A stretch of DNA of 64,000 nucleotides from positions 310,001 to 374,000 of the forward strand of contig NZ_JACOPH010000002.1 of assembly GCF_014287635.1 (NCBI RefSeq), given 5' to 3'. The DNA comes from Roseburia zhanii. GTDB lineage: Bacteria > Bacillota > Clostridia > Lachnospirales > Lachnospiraceae. Position numbers and translations under genes: made by a program. Below the pieces are notes generated by a model. That model had not been told where the DNA came from. It did no database searches and saw only the letters and a program-made list of their open reading frames with translations. Below are positions 37,493-48,121 of this stretch, one piece after another. How positions within the stretch are numbered: position 1 is the first letter of the stretch; each line of letters starts with the position of its first letter.

Positions 37493-38809
37493 CTACTTTC
37501 TCACTGCTCTTTTCCGGCATACGATACAAAGTCCTACCGTAACTAATTCTGCTAATGGGATTGCCAGCCAGACTCCATAGATTCCCCATAACTGCGGCAG
37601 TATCATTAATGATGCCACAATACAGACAAACGTCCTGCTAAATGAGATCAGTGCAGAAGTTTTTCCATCTGACAATGCGGTAAAATAGGATGATGTAAAA
37701 ATATTATATCCACTGAACAAATAAGAAATAGAAAACAGGATAAATCCTTCTACAGTCAGATCATATACTGCACTTCCCCTTGTTACAAAAACCATCGTCA
37801 CAAAATCTGCCAATAAGAACGATAAAATCGTCACACCGATCGATGAACCGATCACAAATCGTTTACAGATCTTTGTGATCTTCCTGACCTCTTCCTCATT
37901 TTTTGCTCCATAATTAAAACTGATCACCGGGGCTGTCCCCATGGAAAATCCCATATACAAGGAATTGAACATGAACTGCGAATATAATATGATCGTAATT
38001 GCTGCAACACCATCTTCCCCGATCAGCTTCATCATGATGATGTTAAATAAATAGGTGATCACTGCATTCGAAATATTCGTGACCATTTCCGATGCACCAT
38101 TAAAACATGCTTGTCCTAATTTTGCAAAATCCGGTACAAACCTGCAAAAATGGAGCTCTTTATTTTTCTGCAGGAAAAAAATGCATCCGATGACCGCAGG
38201 GATCACTTGTCCGATTCCTGTTGCAAGGGCAGCACCCATGATTCCCATGTCTGCAATGCCCATAAAAACATAATCTAAGACAGCATTTGTAATTCCGGCT
38301 AGGACCGTAACTGCCAGTCCCAAATGTGGCTTTCCTGCTGCCACAAAAAATGACTGAAAGATCATCTGTAACATGGCTGCCGGTGCAAAATACATAACGA
38401 TCACTAAATATTCCCTGCAATATCCGATTAGTTCTTTATTTGCCCCTAACAGATAGTAAAGTGCATCTCCTGAAAATACAACGATCCCCATTAAAAGCAG
38501 CGAACATACCAGTCCTGCCACTACCAGAAATGTAAAATCCTCTCTTGCTTCTTTTTCCTTTTTCTCTCCTAATTCTTTTGACACCAAAGCACTTCCACCT
38601 GTTGCGATCATAACTCCGACGGCAAATAATACGCTGATCGGCGGATATACGATATTTGCCGCAGAAAGTGCCCTGCTGCCTACTAATCTTGAAATAAAAA
38701 TCCCATCAACGACCTGATATAATGACATAAATACCATCATTACCATCGATGGAAATGCAAATTTCAATAATTTCAACGGTGTAAATTTCTGCCCGATAGA
38801 CTGTGACAT
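37493..38809 (-). CDS. MATE-family multidrug exporter
   Basis: 438 residues from the ATG at 38809 (MSQSIGQKFTPLKLL), preceded by AGGAGAA. Twelve membrane segments in two MATE halves (PSMVMMVFMSLYQVVDGIFISRLVGSRALSAANIVYPP, and FNSLYMGFSMGTAPVISFNYGAKN). It exports drugs or metabolites against a Na+ or H+ gradient. An in-frame upstream ATG at 38905 would add a 32-residue stub starting EIYVVKAGDTF, which looks like the opening of a LysM motif. I prefer the shorter start. Confidence 0.9.
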   Translation of the reverse strand: MSQSIGQKFTPLKLLKFAFPSMVMMVFMSLYQVVDGIFISRLVGSRALSAANIVYPPISVLFAVGVMIATGGSALVSKELGEKKEKEAREDFTFLVVAGLVCSLLLMGIVVFSGDALYYLLGANKELIGYCREYLVIVMYFAPAAMLQMIFQSFFVAAGKPHLGLAVTVLAGITNAVLDYVFMGIADMGIMGAALATGIGQVIPAVIGCIFFLQKNKELHFCRFVPDFAKLGQACFNGASEMVTNISNAVITYLFNIIMMKLIGEDGVAAITIILYSQFMFNSLYMGFSMGTAPVISFNYGAKNEEEVRKITKICKRFVIGSSIGVTILSFLLADFVTMVFVTRGSAVYDLTVEGFILFSISYLFSGYNIFTSSYFTALSDGKTSALISFSRTFVCIVASLMILPQLWGIYGVWLAIPLAELVTVGLCIVCRKRAVRK

Positions 38810-38954
38810 TTTAAATTCTCCTAAATCTGTTTCTTTTTTTGAAATGTATCTGCATGCTGCGGTCGTTCCAAAGGTATCACCTGCTTTTACTACATATATC
38901 TCCATTGCATATCCTAAACTTTTTTCTTAGAATATGCGGTTAAAAAATCCCTGT

Positions 38955-39935
38955 TCAGTCTATTGTCATATCGATAATCTCAAAAAAACTGTCTGTGGAA
39001 ATACTTCCATCTGTTACAAGCGGAATATTTTCCCATACAGATTCATTTAAGTTTGACGCAAGCGTCGATACAAATTCCTCATATACATCATCAAATGCTG
39101 CTTTTTCCCTTGCATCTACAATATTTGATTTGTTTGCATCTGTCAGTTCCTCATTAAACTTATTGATACATTTGATAAAATAAAAACCGTCGTCTGTCTG
39201 TATACAGTCTGATACTGCTCCATCATCCAGTTCAAAAGCTGCTTTTTCGACTTCTTCCGGAAGATCTCCCCGTCCAAAAGTAATCTCAATGACAGGTTTC
39301 TGGTTATAATTGCTTGCTACTGCTGCAAAATCTTCCCCTGCAGCTAGTTTTGCCGATACCTCTTCTGCCTTATCCTGTGTCTTGACATAGATCTGCATGG
39401 CTTCCATGATCCTTGCCTCATCATCACTTACTTCTTCATCCACACTCTGCGTCAATGACTGGTATACTTTATTTGCAAGTGCGTAATCTTCATACATGGA
39501 CTCAATATCTGACTGTGATGCCCCTGTATAGGTCAGTTCTGCTTCATTTAAGGACTCATAATATTTTGCTGCTGCATCTTTGATGCGTGCTTTTTCTTCT
39601 GTAGTTAAAGCAATTTCCTGATCTTCTGCCAACAGATCCATACAGATGATCTTTGTCATTTCTGATAGTGCAACTTCTTTTACATATTGTTTTAATTTTT
39701 TCTTCTGAAATCCCTGCTCCCACAGATCGATGCCATAACTCTTGCCATAGATATTCTGATAATTGGCAAGGTAGACTTTTGCTTCTGTCTGGTTACAGGA
39801 ATCCCCGCCTATTTTAAATACATCCTTGCTTCCGACACCACTGGTAACTACGATCTCTTTGCCGCCAATGCTGCATCCTGCAAAAAATACTGATACTGCA
39901 AGTACCCCTGCAAGTAGATTGATCTTATTTTTCAT
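38955..39935 (-). CDS. PrsA/SurA-like peptidyl-prolyl isomerase lipoprotein
   Basis: 326 residues. Lipoprotein signal with lipobox FAGC, lipidated Cys21. Helical chaperone-like part to about residue 180, then a parvulin-like domain (AEEVSAKLAAGEDFAAVASNYNQ, FGRGDLPEEVEKAAFELDDGAVSDCIQTDDGFYFIKC). Anchored on the outer face of the membrane, such proteins assist folding of secreted proteins. The gene is 57 bases after the small acidic-protein gene, so probably co-transcribed with it. Confidence 0.85.
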   Translation of the reverse strand: MKNKINLLAGVLAVSVFFAGCSIGGKEIVVTSGVGSKDVFKIGGDSCNQTEAKVYLANYQNIYGKSYGIDLWEQGFQKKKLKQYVKEVALSEMTKIICMDLLAEDQEIALTTEEKARIKDAAAKYYESLNEAELTYTGASQSDIESMYEDYALANKVYQSLTQSVDEEVSDDEARIMEAMQIYVKTQDKAEEVSAKLAAGEDFAAVASNYNQKPVIEITFGRGDLPEEVEKAAFELDDGAVSDCIQTDDGFYFIKCINKFNEELTDANKSNIVDAREKAAFDDVYEEFVSTLASNLNESVWENIPLVTDGSISTDSFFEIIDMTID

Positions 39936-39992
39936 ATGTGCTCCAATTCTATATTACAATTTATGGATCTCAAAAGCTGTAACCATGTTCCT

Positions 39993-40256
39993 CTAACCTT
40001 CCACGATCAGATATCTGTGATCTGAAAGTGGAAATACTTCACTTGCTTCTTCGATTTCCTGATCGCTCATTCCTGCAACATCCATGCCGGATTCTTCTAA
40101 ATATTCTTTTACTTCTTCTATATTTTCACAGACAACTGCCATGCAGTCTTCTAAAAATTCTTCTGCTTCTTCCATATTAGACGCTACTTCCTCACGAAAT
40201 AGCTGTGTCTGCATTTTTAAAAATACTTCTAAACATTCTTCATCATATGTTCCCAT
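39993..40256 (-). CDS. Small acidic protein of unknown function
   Basis: 87 residues with GGAGGAA before the start. Very acidic and helical (EEVASNMEEAEEFLEDCMAVVCENIEEVKEYLEESGMDV), ending in a short strand-like HRYLIVEG. I do not recognise the family. Its position between maf and the PrsA-like gene, with tight spacing to the latter, supports a real gene. Confidence 0.65.
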   Translation of the reverse strand: MGTYDEECLEVFLKMQTQLFREEVASNMEEAEEFLEDCMAVVCENIEEVKEYLEESGMDVAGMSDQEIEEASEVFPLSDHRYLIVEG

Positions 40257-40405
40257 GGAAATTCCTCCTGATTTCTCTGTCTATTCTAATACCTTTATCT
40301 ATTCCACATCTTCGTTACGATTCTAAATCCATGAATGACGGCATTGCTGCTATCGTTTAGCTGCTTGCAGGATAAAAGTAATTCCTTATTGCCCTTCATA
40401 TCATA

Positions 40406-41002
40406 TTATGATTCTCCATAAATATCAACGCCAAGTTTTAACAATTCCTGATAGATTCTTGCCACCGGCAGTCCTACCACGCTATTATAATCACCTGAGA
40501 TCTTTTCTATGAATATGGCACATTTCCCCTGAATCCCATAACCTCCTGCTTTATCAAACGGCTCTTTCGTATCTATATACCATTCCCGTTCTGCTTCGCT
40601 CATCGGATACATCGTCACTTTCGTTTCTTCAAAAAAACTATGTACAGTCGTTTTTTCTCCTGACCGTAAGATCAATGTCACACCGGTATAGACTTTATGG
40701 CTGTCTCCCTGCAATAAAGAGATCATGCGGTAAGCATCTCCCTTATCCTTTGGTTTCCCTAAAATTGTATCTTTGTAAGCTACGACGGTATCTGCCCCGA
40801 TAATTACTTCTGGGATGGTGATTTCTGTACGCTTTTTTACAATTTCTTCTGCTTTCTGCCTTGAGAGATCCATAACAACTTCTTCCGGTCTTTCATATTG
40901 GATCACTTCCTCACCACAAGCCGGAATGATCTCAAATTCCAGACCGATCTGTTCTAAAAGTTCCCTTCTCCGTGGAGAAGCAGACGCTAATATATATTTC
41001 AT
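40406..41002 (-). CDS. maf: Maf-like nucleoside triphosphate pyrophosphatase
   Basis: 198 residues from the ATG at 41002 (MKYILASASPRRRELL), with AGGAG eight bases upstream; the longer frame from 41062 reaches into addA. Motifs SASPRRRELLEQIG, GADTVVAYKD and YTGVTLI match Maf, which hydrolyses dTTP, UTP or modified nucleotides to keep pools clean. 40 bases after addA, likely on its message. Confidence 0.92.
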   Translation of the reverse strand: MKYILASASPRRRELLEQIGLEFEIIPACGEEVIQYERPEEVVMDLSRQKAEEIVKKRTEITIPEVIIGADTVVAYKDTILGKPKDKGDAYRMISLLQGDSHKVYTGVTLILRSGEKTTVHSFFEETKVTMYPMSEAEREWYIDTKEPFDKAGGYGIQGKCAIFIEKISGDYNSVVGLPVARIYQELLKLGVDIYGES

Positions 41003-41042
41003 TCTGACACTCCTGACTTTTTCTTCCTGTCTGATATCTTTA

Positions 41043-44000
41043 TCATACCTCAACCACTGCATCTAAGTAAAATGAATATAACAGTTTTTCTTTTACTTTT
41101 TTTCCCAGATTTGCTTCTAGGGCACACTGATAGAGGTCTAACTGTTTCTGATAGCGGTTTTTCAGTTCTTCTGCACTGTTTATCACATCTGTTTTATAAT
41201 CTAATAATACGATCTCATCATCTTCGATAAAAAAGGCATCTATAATTCCCTGCACTAAGACCATTGTATCGCTGCCATCATGCTCGATCTCATCTGCGGA
41301 CTGTCCCATCACAAATGGACGCTCTGTAAAGAGTTCTTCTCTTTCTGCGGCAGCTTTCATACGCATTGCAAGTGGAGACTGGTAAAACTGCACTAATTTC
41401 TTCCTGCGTAAAAGCTGTCGCATTTCTTCGGTCAGCCGTCCTTTTTCAGTGATCTTTATGATTTCCTTTTCTAACTGCTGTTCTAAATCATCACTTCCGG
41501 CTAATGTTTTCACATCTAAGCACTCTAATGCCCGGTGCATGGCACTTCCCCGCAGTGCACCCTGATTGACTGTTGTATCTTCACCACCTGCAAAACGTGG
41601 AATATACGGTGTAAATTCCAATGACTCCGTTTTCTGAAGCGGAGCACTTTTTAGTTCTTCTTCCTCGAATACAGCCTCCATTGCCCGATGCTTTAACTCA
41701 GATACAGAATATTTGACCTTCCGGTTTGTTTCGATCTGATATGGATACTGATAGGACAACTGTTTTGTAACATAAGCATCTGCTTCTTCATCAACATCGG
41801 ATACCCGGTATAACAATTCTCCTAAACCTGCTGCCTTATCAAGCTGTTCTTTGGTTTCTTCTTCTACTAACTTCTGTACGTCCCAGATCTCGATCAGGGA
41901 ACTTTCGCCACTGGCTGCTGCCGCTGTTAAGATCCAGTCTAAAAACGATCTTGCACCTGCCCGCTCTAAAAATGCGATCTTATCTTTGCTCTGATAACGC
42001 ATCTCTAATTTCTCGATACAGGCTCTGACATCTTTTTTTACTCCGGTGATGATCAGCTTTTCCTTTGCTCTTGTCAGTGCTACATAAAGGACACGGAGTT
42101 CTTCTCCGAGATTTTCCAATTCCATCTGTTTTGCAACCGCTTTTTTATATAAGGTTGCTCCATAGACCCTCTGTTTCGGATCGATAAAATCAACTCCGGC
42201 TCCTAGATCCGGATGAATGACAAGACGGCTTCTGACATCTGTTTTATTAAAATTTTTTGCTGTTGCAGATACAAATACGACCGGAAATTCCAATCCCTTA
42301 CTCTTATGGATCGTCATCAGTTTTATGGCATCAGCACTCTCATTTACAACATCGGCTTCTCCATAATCTACCTCATATTTCTGTAACCTGTCCATATAGC
42401 GGATAAAGTGGAACAGTCCTCTGTAACTTGTCTTTTCATATGCAACTGCCTTTTCTAACAGCATTTCTACATTCGCTTTCCGCCGTTCCCCTCCCGGCAT
42501 CGCAGATACATAGCCTGCATAACCGCTGTCCTCTAAAATATAATATAACAGTTCATGTATCGGCAGTTCCGTTACTAAGCTTCTATATCCCGATAATTTC
42601 TGTAAAAAACATTCTAACTTTTGATACAGAGTTTCTTCTAGCTGCGTCTGGTCTGCCTCTAAAACGCTGGCATGAAATGACCTCTCTCCCCCTGCCGCTT
42701 TTAATCTGGCTAATTCTTCATCCGAAAAACCGCCGATCGGGGAACGTAAAACTGCTGCGAGCGGTATATCCTGTCTTGGATTATCTAAAATCTTTAACAA
42801 ACTTAAAATTGTCTGTATCTCTAAAGTCTGAAAATAGCCGGTTCTTGAAGTCGCATGTGCCGGAATGCCTTTCTGTTCAAATACTTCCATAAACGTATCT
42901 GCATATTTGCCGAAACTCCGCAGTAAGATCACAATATCTGAATAGCGTATATCCCGCAGCATACCGGTTTTCTTATCCGTTACCTGCTGTTCTCTCATCA
43001 GTCTTTTGATCCGGTCTGCGACAAGTTCTGCCTCAAGTGCCACCGGATCAGTCAGTTCTGCTTCTTCTAACAGTTCCTCTTTGCTGTCTGCTACAAGGAT
43101 CTCCGGCTTCATGTCATCAGATTGCGGATATTCTGCCCCTAAATATAATGCTGCCGCATCATCATATTCAACATTTCCTAAATCCCGTTTCATCAGCTTT
43201 TCAAACATATGATTTGTAATATCAAGGACTTCCTTACGGCTTCTGAAATTCTTATGCAGCTCGATCTTCTGGCAGTTTGATCCTTCAGACGTATACGCAT
43301 CATATTTTTCCATAAAAAGTTCCGGTCTTGCTAAACGGAACCGGTAAATACTCTGCTTGACATCTCCTACCATAAACCGGTTATATTCGCCGATATCTTC
43401 TTTTGAAACCGCAGATAACAGACTCTCCTGCACCAGATTACTGTCCTGATATTCATCGATCATAACTTCTTCATAGAGTTTTTTACACTCAAATGCTGCC
43501 TCTGTCGGTTCTTTTGTATCTTCATTTAATAAGATCTTCAATGCAAAATGCTCAAGATCCGAAAAATCTAAGATATTCTTTTCCCTTTTCTTTGCATCAA
43601 ATGCATCTGTAAATTCTTCTGTCAGACGGACTAATTCCGTCACCACCGGAGCCATCTGTGCTAAACGGTTCAGGATTTCTTCTTCTGTGTCAAAAAAGAA
43701 ATCTTCTTTTAATTTTTTGACTGTGCTTTTGATCGTATCTCTCTGTTCCTTAAAGCACTCTAATTTTTCAATACTGCCTTCATACTTACGATTTACAGGA
43801 AGTCTGTCAAATGCAAAATGCTCTAAAACCTCTGCCATCTGATGATATCCGGCTGCATCTTTTAAATGTTCGATGCGAAGTTGATCCCGCTCTGCTGTTT
43901 CCTTTAAATACAATGGTCCATCATCATCTGATGCCAGCTTAAGGTTCTGCTCTGCTAAACCTGTAAGATCCATGCAGATCTGCCGTAAATAGGTCATTAA

Positions 44001-44645
44001 AGCCTGCATCCAGTCCTTATGCTCTAATTCTTCCATATCTTTAAACTGATATGCCTTTGTCAATCCATGCAGCCATTCTTTTGGCCATGGTGCACTCATG
44101 GAAAGATGATATAATTTAAAGATCAGTTCCCGCAGGGCATCATCTTTTTTTCCTGTTGCAAAACATTCCACAAACAGTAAAAATTCCTTAGTCTTTTCTT
44201 CATAATTTTGATTTAAGACTTCTGCGATCACATCTTCCCGAAGAAGATTTAATTCGCCTTCTTCCGCAATCCTAAAATTCGGCTCAAGATCGATCCTGTG
44301 AAAATAATTGCGGATCAGATTCAGACAAAAACTGTGGATCGTCGTGATCTGGGCATGATGAAGCAGTGTCGTCTGTTTTTGCAGATGTGTATTTTCCGGA
44401 TCTTTTTCTAAAGCAGCTTCAATCGCAGCACCAATACGCTCCCGCATCTCTGAAGCCGCTGCCGCAGTAAAAGTTACGATCAACATTCTGTCTATATCTA
44501 CCGGATGTTCTTTATCTAAGATCCTCTGTATGATACGCTCCACTAAGACAGCTGTCTTTCCGGAACCGGCTGCCGCAGAAACTAAAATATTCCGGTTTCT
44601 TAAGGTAATGACCTGTTCCTGTTCCTTTGTCCACTTCATACTCAT
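41043..44645 (-). CDS. addA: Helicase-nuclease subunit AddA
   Basis: 1200 residues. UvrD-type helicase with Walker A SAAAGSGKTAVL, motif II IDEYQDSN, and LMTIHKSKGLEFPVVF and YVALTRAKEKL later; a RecB-like nuclease at the C-terminus (VQGIIDAFF, VLLDYKTD). With AddB it resects double-strand ends and loads RecA at Chi-like sites. Its start overlaps the addB stop by four bases (ATGA), so translation is coupled. Confidence 0.97.
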   Translation of the reverse strand: MSMKWTKEQEQVITLRNRNILVSAAAGSGKTAVLVERIIQRILDKEHPVDIDRMLIVTFTAAAASEMRERIGAAIEAALEKDPENTHLQKQTTLLHHAQITTIHSFCLNLIRNYFHRIDLEPNFRIAEEGELNLLREDVIAEVLNQNYEEKTKEFLLFVECFATGKKDDALRELIFKLYHLSMSAPWPKEWLHGLTKAYQFKDMEELEHKDWMQALMTYLRQICMDLTGLAEQNLKLASDDDGPLYLKETAERDQLRIEHLKDAAGYHQMAEVLEHFAFDRLPVNRKYEGSIEKLECFKEQRDTIKSTVKKLKEDFFFDTEEEILNRLAQMAPVVTELVRLTEEFTDAFDAKKREKNILDFSDLEHFALKILLNEDTKEPTEAAFECKKLYEEVMIDEYQDSNLVQESLLSAVSKEDIGEYNRFMVGDVKQSIYRFRLARPELFMEKYDAYTSEGSNCQKIELHKNFRSRKEVLDITNHMFEKLMKRDLGNVEYDDAAALYLGAEYPQSDDMKPEILVADSKEELLEEAELTDPVALEAELVADRIKRLMREQQVTDKKTGMLRDIRYSDIVILLRSFGKYADTFMEVFEQKGIPAHATSRTGYFQTLEIQTILSLLKILDNPRQDIPLAAVLRSPIGGFSDEELARLKAAGGERSFHASVLEADQTQLEETLYQKLECFLQKLSGYRSLVTELPIHELLYYILEDSGYAGYVSAMPGGERRKANVEMLLEKAVAYEKTSYRGLFHFIRYMDRLQKYEVDYGEADVVNESADAIKLMTIHKSKGLEFPVVFVSATAKNFNKTDVRSRLVIHPDLGAGVDFIDPKQRVYGATLYKKAVAKQMELENLGEELRVLYVALTRAKEKLIITGVKKDVRACIEKLEMRYQSKDKIAFLERAGARSFLDWILTAAAASGESSLIEIWDVQKLVEEETKEQLDKAAGLGELLYRVSDVDEEADAYVTKQLSYQYPYQIETNRKVKYSVSELKHRAMEAVFEEEELKSAPLQKTESLEFTPYIPRFAGGEDTTVNQGALRGSAMHRALECLDVKTLAGSDDLEQQLEKEIIKITEKGRLTEEMRQLLRRKKLVQFYQSPLAMRMKAAAEREELFTERPFVMGQSADEIEHDGSDTMVLVQGIIDAFFIEDDEIVLLDYKTDVINSAEELKNRYQKQLDLYQCALEANLGKKVKEKLLYSFYLDAVVEV

Positions 44646-47600
44646 AGTTCCTGACTTCCTCTCATTTTTCCGATGATCTCCTCATCTGACAATTCTTCTA
44701 ACTTCCGGTAGTCAAATCCCGGCACCTTTCTGTCAAAATGACAGATTGCACGGTATGCACAATAATCGCAGCCGGTCTGATCTCCTAATGCATATGGCAA
44801 AACACCGATATCCCCTTTTAACATCCGCTGTCCTAAATGCAGGATCGTTTCATTGACATAAGAAGATAATGCTGCAAAATCGGCGGTATTCATCGCCTTT
44901 GAATTTTTTTTCAAAGAGCCGTCTTTATTTAAACCGACCGGAATGACATCAGAGGTGACACTGACTGCCCCATCTAAGGAAGTATCTAAACTGTCGATCA
45001 CTTCACGGCTGTCATTTGCTAATCCATTTAATTTTAACTGTTTTAAAATATTCTTCTTTAATTCTTCTTCACTTAATGCCTGATCTGTTTCTACCATCGG
45101 ATCATTGACATGGTAATAGAAAATACCTGCCGGAACTACTTCTTTTTTCGGATACCGTTTCTCCATCAATTCGACTGCTGCATTCATATAGACAACCAGC
45201 TGTAACTGCAATCCATGATAGATATTTAAAAACTGGAAACTTGTATTGCCGGATTTATAATCAATGATCTTGACATATACTTTATCCTCATTCTGATAGG
45301 TGTCAATCCTGTCGATACGTCCACGCAGATGCATCTTTTCTTCTTCACTCAGCTGGAAATTGACCGATTTCATATCTTCTGCATAGGAAAAAGAAACCTC
45401 GAATCCATCCGGTGCAAATTTTCCCTGTCTGACCTGATATAAAAGTGCATTGACTGTCCGTTTTAAGATACGGTACATTCTGTCTTTTGCATAACTGCTT
45501 CTCGCATTTTCATACAAAGCGGTATTATGATTTTCTCCTAACGCCTGTTCCACTGCTTCTTCTAAGATCTGCTCACTTTCTTCCTCTGTAACCGTAAACC
45601 AGCTATATCCATGTTCACGCAGTTTCTTCGCATACTGCTCTAATACTTCATGGAATACATTTCCGATATCCACCGCTGCAAATCCGCTTTCACTCCGTTC
45701 CCTTAACATCAGTCCATATGTCAGAAAATGGGAAAAAGCACAGGCTGCAAAGGTTTCTAGTCTGGTCACACTGTTTTCTATGGACGTTCCGTACAAGGCT
45801 CTCGTAACAGCAGCAGAAATCGGTGTATCTTCATGTTTTAACTTCGCTGCCTCTAAAAGTTTTGCGGCTTCTTCTTTTAACTTCGGCTCATTTTCATACC
45901 AGCGGCATAATGCTGCCCAATAACGGATCTGTTCTTCTTCCTCATTTTTCTGCCATTTTGAGGCATGTTCCATTCCCTCAACTAAAAGTGCCCTTGCACT
46001 CTTTGGCGTTACAATCCGCTTGATGAATGGTTCTTCCTCAATCTCCTGTATTTCAAGACCTTTATATAATTTTAAGATCATATGGATCAGATACGAACTT
46101 CGCATCGCTTTTCCTTCTCCATCGACTCTCGCATAAGACAGATAAAGTTTTTCCGATGGCTTGGTCAGATTCAGATAGAGATAAAATCTCTGGATAAAAC
46201 TTTTTTCCCTGACAGTCGGTGCTAATTCGATCTGCATTTCTTCTAAATGCTCCCGCTCTAACTGGGAAAGAATCCCATCTGCTCCACCTGCTTTTGGAAT
46301 GACTCCATCATTCACGCCTGCAAAAAAGAGTACTTTGATCTCATTTAAGCGGCTTCGCTCAATATCTCCAAAGACTACTCTGTCATATCCCGGAGGAATG
46401 ATTCCCACATCTGCCGCCTCATAGCCTGCATCTAAGATACGTGCAAACTCTTCTAAGGAAATTTCTTCCTCTCCTAAGAGTTCAACCATCTTATCGAATA
46501 ATTCCATGACGATCCGGTAGATCTGCGCATATTCTTTTGCGTGCTTTAGATCTCCTGCTTCTTCATAGAACTGTTCTTTTTCTTTTAACTGCTTCTCGAT
46601 CTGCCGTTCACAGATGAACCGGTAAAAGCTTAGTATCTGCTCTTTTACTGTGATATTTTTCTGTTTTAGTGCCGGATAAAATGAAGAAAACTGTTCTGCG
46701 ATCTTTTCCCGTATCTCATTGATCCCTGCTAAAGATTCTTCTGTATACGCCTTCGGACGGTAGCAGAACATCTCGCTCCACTTCTTATAACCCCTGATTC
46801 CGGCTGCAATACAGTAATTTTCAATCCGGTCAACTTCTTCTGCTGTAATGCCTGACAGCCCACTCCGCAGATATCTGAAAATGCTCTCATTGGAAAAATC
46901 ATATAATACCACTGCTAGAGATGCCCGTAAAAACTCAATAAATGGGTGAAATATGATTGAAGTTTTCTGATCGATAAATACCGGAATCTGATACTCCATA
47001 AAAACTTCATTGGCATAATTCGCATATCCCTGCAGATCGCCACAGACGATCGCAATATCCTTATAACGGTACTGCCCATTCCGCACTAAACGTTCAATCT
47101 CCCTTGCAATATACTGCAGTTCCTCCCTTGGATTTTTCAGGCTGTAGATAGAAATATCCGTCTGTCCTTCCTTTAGATCATACTGATCCCCCCTGCTGCG
47201 GAACAGATTCTGCTCAAGGAAAAAGAGTGCCTCTGACTGCTTGAAACGGCTGTTTTTATGATGTGCAAAAACGATCGGATCTGTAACAGGAATATGCAGT
47301 TCATCTGCCATCTTCTGTAAAGACCTGATCATTTTTTTACTCATCGCAAAAAGTTCATGTGCACCCATACAATGATAAAAGTTCTCCCTCACATCGATCG
47401 TCACAGTCACATAGATATCTTCTGCCGTTTTTAATAATTCATTGATCAGCCGGTTTTGTATCGGTGTAAATCCGGTAAATCCATCAAATACGATCACACT
47501 GTTTCTTAAGATCTCTGACTGGTCTGCGACATCGATCAATAACTCTAAGACTTCTTCTGCCGTTACAAAACGTCCCTCTAAGAAATCCAAAAAACCCTGA

Positions 47601-48085
47601 TACATCGTCAGCACATCTTTTAATTTATAAGAAAAACTTCCCTCAGGAAGTTTTTCTGCTGCCTCTGCTAACTGCATAGGCATTATGTTATATTGTGCTA
47701 ATTCAGAAATCAGGGATTTTACTTCGTCAATATAGCCCATTTTTGTCATATTCTTCTTAAGTACCGTAAGCTCGTCCGCTTTTTCCTGTGCAATGCGTCT
47801 TAAGATCAGATTCTTTCCGGTTTCTTCTAAGACCTGATAACAGAAACTTCCTAATTCATCGAACACCCTGTATGCAAGCCGTTTAAAACTTAAGATATCG
47901 ATATTCATAATACTGTGATGCATCTGCATATCTACCAGTTCCCGCTGCGTCTGCATCGTAAACTGTTCCGGCACGATGATCAGAAAATTCTTCTTTGGAT
48001 CCTGATTCGATAATTCCACAATTTTCTGATGGATATAATAGGTTTTCCCACTGCCGGAATTACCCAGAATAAACTGTAATGCCAT
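44642..48085 (-). CDS. addB: Helicase-nuclease subunit AddB
   Basis: 1147 residues. Walker A GNSGSGKTYYI at the N-terminus, a degenerate helicase core, and a C-terminal nuclease (LRGRIDRID, VKIIDYKSG). The four cysteines of the AddB iron-sulfur staple are visible: one in FAACAFSHFL and three in CDYCAYRAIC. The first gene of the addB-addA-maf run. Confidence 0.96.
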   Translation of the reverse strand: MALQFILGNSGSGKTYYIHQKIVELSNQDPKKNFLIIVPEQFTMQTQRELVDMQMHHSIMNIDILSFKRLAYRVFDELGSFCYQVLEETGKNLILRRIAQEKADELTVLKKNMTKMGYIDEVKSLISELAQYNIMPMQLAEAAEKLPEGSFSYKLKDVLTMYQGFLDFLEGRFVTAEEVLELLIDVADQSEILRNSVIVFDGFTGFTPIQNRLINELLKTAEDIYVTVTIDVRENFYHCMGAHELFAMSKKMIRSLQKMADELHIPVTDPIVFAHHKNSRFKQSEALFFLEQNLFRSRGDQYDLKEGQTDISIYSLKNPREELQYIAREIERLVRNGQYRYKDIAIVCGDLQGYANYANEVFMEYQIPVFIDQKTSIIFHPFIEFLRASLAVVLYDFSNESIFRYLRSGLSGITAEEVDRIENYCIAAGIRGYKKWSEMFCYRPKAYTEESLAGINEIREKIAEQFSSFYPALKQKNITVKEQILSFYRFICERQIEKQLKEKEQFYEEAGDLKHAKEYAQIYRIVMELFDKMVELLGEEEISLEEFARILDAGYEAADVGIIPPGYDRVVFGDIERSRLNEIKVLFFAGVNDGVIPKAGGADGILSQLEREHLEEMQIELAPTVREKSFIQRFYLYLNLTKPSEKLYLSYARVDGEGKAMRSSYLIHMILKLYKGLEIQEIEEEPFIKRIVTPKSARALLVEGMEHASKWQKNEEEEQIRYWAALCRWYENEPKLKEEAAKLLEAAKLKHEDTPISAAVTRALYGTSIENSVTRLETFAACAFSHFLTYGLMLRERSESGFAAVDIGNVFHEVLEQYAKKLREHGYSWFTVTEEESEQILEEAVEQALGENHNTALYENARSSYAKDRMYRILKRTVNALLYQVRQGKFAPDGFEVSFSYAEDMKSVNFQLSEEEKMHLRGRIDRIDTYQNEDKVYVKIIDYKSGNTSFQFLNIYHGLQLQLVVYMNAAVELMEKRYPKKEVVPAGIFYYHVNDPMVETDQALSEEELKKNILKQLKLNGLANDSREVIDSLDTSLDGAVSVTSDVIPVGLNKDGSLKKNSKAMNTADFAALSSYVNETILHLGQRMLKGDIGVLPYALGDQTGCDYCAYRAICHFDRKVPGFDYRKLEELSDEEIIGKMRGSQEL

Positions 48086-48121
48086 ATATTTCCCCTTTTT
48101 ACCAAACTGACTTTTACTTTA

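Noticed and set aside
40290..40395. 34-codon minus-strand frame between maf and the acidic protein gene
   Set aside because: No convincing ribosome binding site and no recognisable sequence.
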